38,024 nucleotides of DNA, taken from the NCBI GenBank assembly GCA_013821605.1, contig JACDGP010000045.1:1-38024 (forward strand). Reading direction: 5' to 3'. The stretch's first letter is position 1. Each line of letters begins with the position of its first letter. This stretch comes from Herpetosiphonaceae bacterium (GTDB lineage Bacteria > Chloroflexota > Chloroflexia > Chloroflexales > Kallotenuaceae). The position numbers were made by a program, and so were the translations under genes. The notes under the pieces were generated by a model. It was given only the letters and a program-made list of their open reading frames with translations. It was not told the DNA's origin and searched no databases. Of this stretch, positions 33,708-38,024 are shown piece after piece.

Positions 33708-35777
33708 ATGACGTGTGGCATTCACCTCAGTTGTGGTGCGTTGCTGCTGCAACTGCTGGGGATCGGGCTCTCTAATGGCGCGATCATCGCGCTTAATGCA
33801 ATCGGCGTGACGCTGGTCTATGGTGCTGTACGTACCATCAACTTTGCTTACGGTGACTTGTTTGCGCTGACGACGGTGCTTGTGACGTCTGTTATTGGCG
33901 GGCTCGGCCTCCATGCCGGTGTGCACCCGCTGCTCTTGATCGCCGGACTTGGGCTGGCGGTCGCGGTGGCGATGGGCTTTGGTATGCTGCTTAACCTGGG
34001 CATCGAGCAAACCGCATTTCGCCCGTTCCGCTCACGGGCGCGCCAGATACCGTTGATCGCGAGCATAGGATTGTCATTTATCCTGTTCCAGGTAGCCTTG
34101 ATCTGGCGCACGATCCAGGTTGGTTTCGGCGCGCCAGACCATCATAGCGATGTTGATCACGTGGCCGATGTGCCCCACGGGAGTATTCCCGAGCTGTTGC
34201 CCAAGGTCAATCTAGTGCGGGCTACCGGCCTCAAGCTTGACGTGTCGTATACGCTCAAAGACCTGCTGGTCCTGTTGCTGGCCGTTGGGCTGGCCTTGCT
34301 GGTCAGTTGGTACCTACGCTCGACCCGCTCGGGGCGCTCATTGCGGGCCTGTGCCCAAGACCCAGAGCTCGCCGAATTATGTGGCGTCAATCGCGAGGCG
34401 GCGATCCGGCTGACCTTCGCGCTGGGTGGTGCGTTAGCTGGCATCGCCGCCTTTATCTTCGCCATGTACTACAACCGGCCCTTTGGCCAGCACGGTGCTC
34501 AAAGTGGCTTGATCGCCTTTGCCGCAGCGGTACTCGGTGGCATTGGTAGTCCCATTGGGGCGCTGCTCAGTGGCTTGTTATTCGGCGTATTGTCGTCCTT
34601 TAGCGACTTCTTTTTGCAAACGCAGTGGACGCCCGTACTCGTGCTGCTGATCTTGATCGTTCTGCTGGTGCTACGACCCACCGGTATTAGCGGCGCAGAG
34701 CGCGGTGATCAACTGTCTGAAGGGGCACTGGGCGCGGTGGCTAGTAACCGGCCTAGTGGCGGTTTGCGTCGTCGCTGGCTGACCGGTGTGATGCTCATCC
34801 TCGGCTTCGGCTATCCATTGCTTGATCGGGTCTGGCACCTGAATGAGCAGAGCGTTATGACCAGCATCATGATCTTCGCCCTGCTGGCATTGGGCCTCAA
34901 TATCCTGCTCGGCCTGGCGGGCTTGCTGGATCTTGGCTATGCCGCGATCTTTGCGATCGGGGGCTATACCTGCGCGCTCGTCACGGACCGGTATGGTCAT
35001 CTCGCCAGCGTGCTGCCCGGCCCGGTCGATTTCTTGATCGTGCTGGTCGTGTGTGCGCTGGTTGCGGGCTGCTTTGGCATCGTTAATGGGGCGCTTACGC
35101 TGCGCCTGCGTGGCGACTACCTGGCGATCGTAACACTGGCGTTCGGCCAGCTTGTGCCACAGGTTGCCGTGAATCTTGACCAGTTGACCGGCGGCGTCCA
35201 AGGGATCTCGGCACTGCCGGCACCCCGCCTATTTTCCTATCCACTCCAAAGCCCGGTCCAGCGCTACTACCTGGCACTGGCCGTCGTGTTGCTGATCGCG
35301 CTGGCCAGCCAACGGCTGATCCGCTCACGGATTGGGCGTGCCTGGGCTGCCTTGAGCGCCGATGAGGCCGCCGCACTTAGTTGTGGTGTCCCGCTCCGCA
35401 CGAAGCTGGTCGCCTTTATCCTGGGGGCAGGGGTCGCCGGCATTGCCGGGGCGTTGTTTGCCAGTATCTTTAGCTATGCTAATACCGACCAGTCCGACTT
35501 CACCATCTCGGCTACGGTGCTGGCAATGGTCATCATTGGCGGAGCCGGCAGTGTGCGTGGTGCTGTGATTGGCGCATTCCTGATTACGGGCTACGACCAG
35601 ATCCTCATTCCGCTCCTCGGTGACTGGGTCCAACGCCTCAGCCAGAGTGGTGGGAGGCAACTGTTGGGGGCCTTCGACGTACGAACCTTAAGCTACGGTT
35701 CGTTCGGTCTGGCGCTGTACCTCACTGTCTTGCTGCGTGGGCGTCGCCAACCTGCACGAGTTGAGGTGAGTACATGA
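33708..35777 (+). CDS. Fused branched-chain amino acid-type ABC permease (LivH-LivM)
   Basis: The ATG at 33708 has GAGG seven bases upstream, giving 689 aa; longer readings of the frame run into the pdxH region and are not credible. Residues about 1-320 are LivH-like: GLSNGAIIALNAIGVTLVYG, RTINFAYGDLFAL, LRACAQDPELAELCGVN and FAAAVLGGIGSPIGALLSG. Residues about 350-689 are LivM-like: LALGLNILLGLAGLLDLGYA, LRLRGDYLAIVTLAFGQL and MVIIGGAGSVRGAVIGAF. Each half is a usual full permease. No ATPase or binding protein is adjacent, so partners must be elsewhere. The substrate (branched amino acids, urea or others) is undetermined. Confidence 0.88.
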   Translation: MTCGIHLSCGALLLQLLGIGLSNGAIIALNAIGVTLVYGAVRTINFAYGDLFALTTVLVTSVIGGLGLHAGVHPLLLIAGLGLAVAVAMGFGMLLNLGIEQTAFRPFRSRARQIPLIASIGLSFILFQVALIWRTIQVGFGAPDHHSDVDHVADVPHGSIPELLPKVNLVRATGLKLDVSYTLKDLLVLLLAVGLALLVSWYLRSTRSGRSLRACAQDPELAELCGVNREAAIRLTFALGGALAGIAAFIFAMYYNRPFGQHGAQSGLIAFAAAVLGGIGSPIGALLSGLLFGVLSSFSDFFLQTQWTPVLVLLILIVLLVLRPTGISGAERGDQLSEGALGAVASNRPSGGLRRRWLTGVMLILGFGYPLLDRVWHLNEQSVMTSIMIFALLALGLNILLGLAGLLDLGYAAIFAIGGYTCALVTDRYGHLASVLPGPVDFLIVLVVCALVAGCFGIVNGALTLRLRGDYLAIVTLAFGQLVPQVAVNLDQLTGGVQGISALPAPRLFSYPLQSPVQRYYLALAVVLLIALASQRLIRSRIGRAWAALSADEAAALSCGVPLRTKLVAFILGAGVAGIAGALFASIFSYANTDQSDFTISATVLAMVIIGGAGSVRGAVIGAFLITGYDQILIPLLGDWVQRLSQSGGRQLLGAFDVRTLSYGSFGLALYLTVLLRGRRQPARVEVST

Positions 35778-35845
35778 GGTGGAAGGTGATGAAATCGGTT
35801 TTTGGAGATCCAGCGGTGCTACAATAATGACTGATGTTCAGCCTA

Positions 35846-35855
35846 TATCTAGATA
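35846..35855. promoter_or_regulatory. Palindrome upstream of the toxin-antitoxin pair
   Basis: TATCTAGATA is a perfect 10-bp palindrome 10 bases before the antitoxin ATG, partly overlapping its AGAGG ribosome site. A TACAAT -10-like box lies at 35819-35824. Autoregulation by the antitoxin is the likely use, by analogy to other TA operons. Confidence 0.4.
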
Positions 35856-35865
35856 GAGGTTTTCC

Positions 35866-36114
35866 ATGTCGAACACAGTCATTGTGAGTTATGATGGACA
35901 TGTCTTGCACCCTGAGACACCCTTAGATCTTGAAACTAATATCCGCTATCGTGTCACAATTACGCCGCTGGAGGCCGGTTCAACCCGTGATGCGTGGGAC
36001 GTTTTAGACGAACTTGCTGGTACCGTGGAGGCACCTCCAGACTGGTCAAGCGAGCATGACCATTATTTGTATGGGGTTCCTAAACGGGCGCTTGGAGAAA
36101 ATCGTAACTCGTGA
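35866..36114 (+). CDS. Antitoxin of a PIN-domain TA pair (DUF104-like)
   Basis: The protein is 82 aa. The N-terminal half (VIVSYDGHVLHPETPLDLET) followed by YRVTITP resembles the AF2212/DUF104 antitoxin beta-strand motif YdG.VL.P..PLdL..g....V. The acidic, flexible C-terminal half would wrap the toxin. It overlaps the next gene by four bases (GTGA), typical for TA operons. Codon use is more AT-rich than that of neighbouring genes, which suggests transfer. Confidence 0.75.
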   Translation: MSNTVIVSYDGHVLHPETPLDLETNIRYRVTITPLEAGSTRDAWDVLDELAGTVEAPPDWSSEHDHYLYGVPKRALGENRNS

Positions 36115-36530
36115 TTAAGTCGAGATTCTTTGTCGATACATTGTTTGTACAAGCACTTTTGAATCGCCAAGACCAGCATCACCTGCAGGCGGTTGCCTTT
36201 ACTCCTCAGTTAAGGAGCGCAGCAGAGGTCTGGGTGACTGAGGCTGTGTTGGTAGAGATTGGCAATGCGTTGAGTACGATCAATCGGGCTGGTGCGGCCA
36301 ACTTTATTCGTGGCTGTTACGAAACGCCCAACATTCGTGTGGCGATTGTAGATACCGACTTACTTAAGCGGGCAGTAGAACTGTATGGGGCAAGACTCGA
36401 TAAAGGCTGGGGACTGACCGATTGTATCTCCTTTGTAGTTATGAAAGACCAAGGTCTGATTGAGGCTATCACAGCTGATGTTCATTTTCGGCAAGCGGGC
36501 TTCACTCCAGTGCTTCTGGATAATCCTTAG
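36111..36530 (+). CDS. PIN-domain toxin (VapC-like ribonuclease)
   Basis: The 139-aa protein starts at GTG 36111. All four PIN acidic residues are present: D9 in RFFVDTLF, E49 in AVLVEIGNAL, D104 in GLTDCISF and D123 in ITADVHFRQAGF. It should be an Mg-dependent RNase held inactive by the upstream antitoxin. The pair lies alone between the Liv-type permease and a YbaK-type gene. It looks intact. Confidence 0.88.
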   Translation: MIKSRFFVDTLFVQALLNRQDQHHLQAVAFTPQLRSAAEVWVTEAVLVEIGNALSTINRAGAANFIRGCYETPNIRVAIVDTDLLKRAVELYGARLDKGWGLTDCISFVVMKDQGLIEAITADVHFRQAGFTPVLLDNP

Positions 36531-36568
36531 CTGAACTTTTGCAATGATGAGGAGCACGATCATAATTT

Positions 36569-37039
36569 ATGCATCCAACTGCTGAACGTATTCAACAGGT
36601 TCTCCACGACCTCGGCGTTGAGACGCAGGTGGTCGAGTTTACCGAAAGCACCCGTACTTCCGCTGATGCCGCTGCAGCTATTGGCACGACCGTCGGTCAG
36701 ATTTGTAAGTCAATCGTCTTCGCCGTCGATGGCAGCCCTCTGATGGTCATGGCCAGTGGCGTGAATCGGATTGATACTACGAAAGTAGAACAAACGATTG
36801 GCAAGCTGCTTGGTAAAGCGAATGCAGCGTTTGTGCGCGATAAAACTGGCTTTGCAATTGGCGGCGTGCCGCCGGTCGGTCACCTGGAGCGCTTCCCGAT
36901 CTTTGTCGACCGCGATTTGTTGCAATACGACATCATCTATGCTGCCGCCGGCACCCCGAATACGATCTTCCCAATCAGTTCTGCCGACTTGGTGCGCGTC
37001 ACAGGTGCAACCGTGCTCGATTGCCGGGTGGATGGATAA
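36569..37039 (+). CDS. YbaK/EbsC-family aminoacyl-tRNA deacylase
   Basis: The protein is 156 aa. The family removes wrongly attached amino acids from tRNA, often Cys or Ala from tRNA-Pro. Visible motifs are TRTSADAAAAIG, ICKSIVFAVDG with the conserved lysine, AGTPNTIFPIS and the GFAIGGVPPVGH signature. The ATG at 36569 is 38 bases after the PIN gene and has GAGGAG at a slightly long distance. The exact tRNA specificity cannot be read from the sequence. Confidence 0.92.
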   Translation: MHPTAERIQQVLHDLGVETQVVEFTESTRTSADAAAAIGTTVGQICKSIVFAVDGSPLMVMASGVNRIDTTKVEQTIGKLLGKANAAFVRDKTGFAIGGVPPVGHLERFPIFVDRDLLQYDIIYAAAGTPNTIFPISSADLVRVTGATVLDCRVDG

Positions 37040-37063
37040 GGCAGCATATCAGGCCGCCTCAAC

Positions 37064-37250
37064 CTACCGGTCTAGTTTCGTTGCGAAAATGTAGCCGCGC
37101 TCGCTCTGGTGCTCCATCTCCGGATATGGCGCGCGTTCAATGACCTCATCGATCTCGAAGCCGGCCGTTTGCAGATACCCTACCATAGAATGTAACCAAC
37201 TGCTCTGCACTACAATAAAAGGAATGCGATGAATCGCCGCCGCGTGCAGA
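37064..37250 (-). pseudogene. SAM-dependent methyltransferase C-terminal remnant
   Basis: The minus strand reads SWLHSMVGYLQTAGFEIDEV followed by IERAPYPEMEHQSERGYIFA and TK, then LDR and a stop at 37064. GYL..AGFEI.EV.ER.PYP..E.QS.R.YIFA.K is the typical end of small class I methyltransferases. The frame is closed by a TAG only about 25 codons upstream of the similarity, so the SAM-binding domain is missing. It fills the gap between the YbaK and lipoprotein genes and is likely a decayed gene. Confidence 0.6.
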
Positions 37251-37322
37251 TTGTTCGCAGTTTCTGTGTGGCCGGGCGGCTGGTTCTACGCTACAGCACG
37301 CGTTCAATGAAGGAGTATGCCG

Positions 37323-37799
37323 ATGCGCCCCTGCCGTTTCATTCCCATGCTGCTGGCCCTGCTGTGCGCCGCCACCTTGATCTCGTGTAGCACCGGCCGT
37401 CGCACGCTCAGCAAAACGACCGATACTCAGAGCTCGACGTTCAGCAGCGATGCCGACAAAATTGCCTTTGTCGAACACTATTGCACGCTTGCTTCGCCGC
37501 TCATCACGACCGAGTTTCACATTGTGTATCACGACAACGAATCGGGTCGCGTGCCTGGCCCGTCTGATTGGGATATGCAGGTGCTCATGCTGGTACGACC
37601 TCAAGATGCGCCGCGCTGGACGAATGGCATGCTGCATGTTCCAGCGCAGCACATTGATCTTGCCTGGGGCTATGTGCTGCTACCGCCCGATCCACGCTGG
37701 ATGATCACGTCGCAACCAGTCGTGTATGAGCGGTCGGGCGTGATCGTGGCTGTGTTTGAGCGGGAAGGCATCATATTCAAGCGCGTGTGGACGACCTGA
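37323..37799 (+). CDS. Small lipoprotein of unknown function
   Basis: The ATG at 37323 has AAGGAG seven bases upstream; another ATG two codons earlier is too close to it. The 158-aa product has a signal peptide ending in a lipobox, TLISC|S with C22. The mature domain of about 115 residues is mixed alpha/beta with several Trp and Tyr and no recognised motif. It is followed by a strong hairpin. Confidence 0.75.
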   Translation: MRPCRFIPMLLALLCAATLISCSTGRRTLSKTTDTQSSTFSSDADKIAFVEHYCTLASPLITTEFHIVYHDNESGRVPGPSDWDMQVLMLVRPQDAPRWTNGMLHVPAQHIDLAWGYVLLPPDPRWMITSQPVVYERSGVIVAVFEREGIIFKRVWTT

Positions 37800-37812
37800 A
37801 ACATCACCATCA

Positions 37813-37860
37813 TCACCACACTCGTACAGCCTGCGTAGCCATGCTGTACGAGTGTGGTGA
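37813..37860 (+). terminator. 18-bp perfect hairpin after the lipoprotein gene
   Basis: TCACCACACTCGTACAGC (37813-37830) is exactly inverted at 37843-37860 with a 12-base loop, starting 13 bases after the stop. A second, 8-bp hairpin follows (37869-37876 / 37889-37896) with a run of A in its loop, so on the minus strand it provides a U-run. Both fit a terminator region, possibly bidirectional. Confidence 0.65.
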
Positions 37861-38024
37861 CTCCTTCGCTCATCCACATAAAAAAGGTTGGATGAGGCAG
37901 CTAGCCGCTCTGGGGCTACAATGTGCGCAGATACTGGTAGAGCGTCTGTATGGTTCTCCTCGGTCAGCACCCCACGGTTCCAGCTGATCCTACCCGTCGA
38001 CGGTGTTGGAGACGGTCATGCCGA

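Noticed and set aside
36111-36530. Defence island around the PIN toxin
   Set aside because: Neighbours are a permease and a tRNA deacylase; no nuclease, helicase, reverse transcriptase or recombinase gene is nearby.
37146-37652. 168-codon minus-strand frame over the lipoprotein
   Set aside because: It is antisense to a gene with lipobox and ribosome site and is arginine-rich without motifs; the true minus-strand signal at 37064-37250 is in another frame.
37803-37820. CATCAC/CAT repeats that could be read as six histidines, like an expression tag
   Set aside because: It is partly the left arm of the 18-bp hairpin after the lipoprotein stop and is not joined to any gene; no other vector sequence is seen.

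Overview
The window looks like chromosomal DNA of a Chloroflexota bacterium, probably class Chloroflexia. It is moderately GC-rich with densely packed genes. The assignment rests on gene content: an archaeal-type isopentenyl phosphate kinase, a DUF3048 lipoprotein, a secreted protein with GG..FG.P / WFER.RFE.HP repeats, zinc-ribbon/YccF and DUF4870 membrane proteins, a FadN-type beta-oxidation enzyme and CpaF. This is inference from content; no rRNA or tRNA gene was seen.

Layout. 1-4264: a phospholipase D-like enzyme running off the left edge, a polytopic membrane protein, a nucleotidyltransferase-fold protein and a secreted repeat protein. 4354-9913 (+): a strong promoter with a LexA-type palindrome in its spacer, then a single-TM protein, a long hairpin covering the next start codon, DUF58, a DUF4129-like membrane protein, the DUF3048 lipoprotein and isopentenyl phosphate kinase. 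9927-19716 (-): YccF and DUF4870 proteins, a complete Opp/Dpp-type ABC importer (ATPase, binding protein, two permeases, second ATPase), and a family 4 glycosidase upstream with its own promoter. The glycosidase makes import of oligosaccharides, possibly uronic-acid-bearing, at least as likely as import of peptides. 19888-26218: a pseudouridine synthase with a very long Arg/Gly/Pro/Asp-rich tail, a THUMP-like methyltransferase split by a one-base frameshift, and an AAA ATPase followed by CpaF without other Tad pilus genes. 26219-28617: a possibly structured leader, a secreted PHB-depolymerase-family esterase, and divergent HxlR regulator and YceI genes. 28721-33461 (-): a small unknown protein, thiolase and FadN (beta-oxidation pair), PdxH, and a histidine-kinase remnant. 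33708-37799 (+): a fused LivH-LivM permease without partners, a PIN-domain toxin-antitoxin pair, a YbaK-type deacylase, a methyltransferase remnant on the opposite strand, and a small lipoprotein.

The strongest items for a second look are the LexA-like box inside a near-consensus promoter at 4354-4382, the nested hairpin at 5017-5063, the importer plus GH4 locus with its regulatory repeats, the frameshift at about 22739, and two gene remnants (33464-33560 and 37064-37250) that sit in short intergenic gaps. No clearly new multi-gene defence or mobile system was found.
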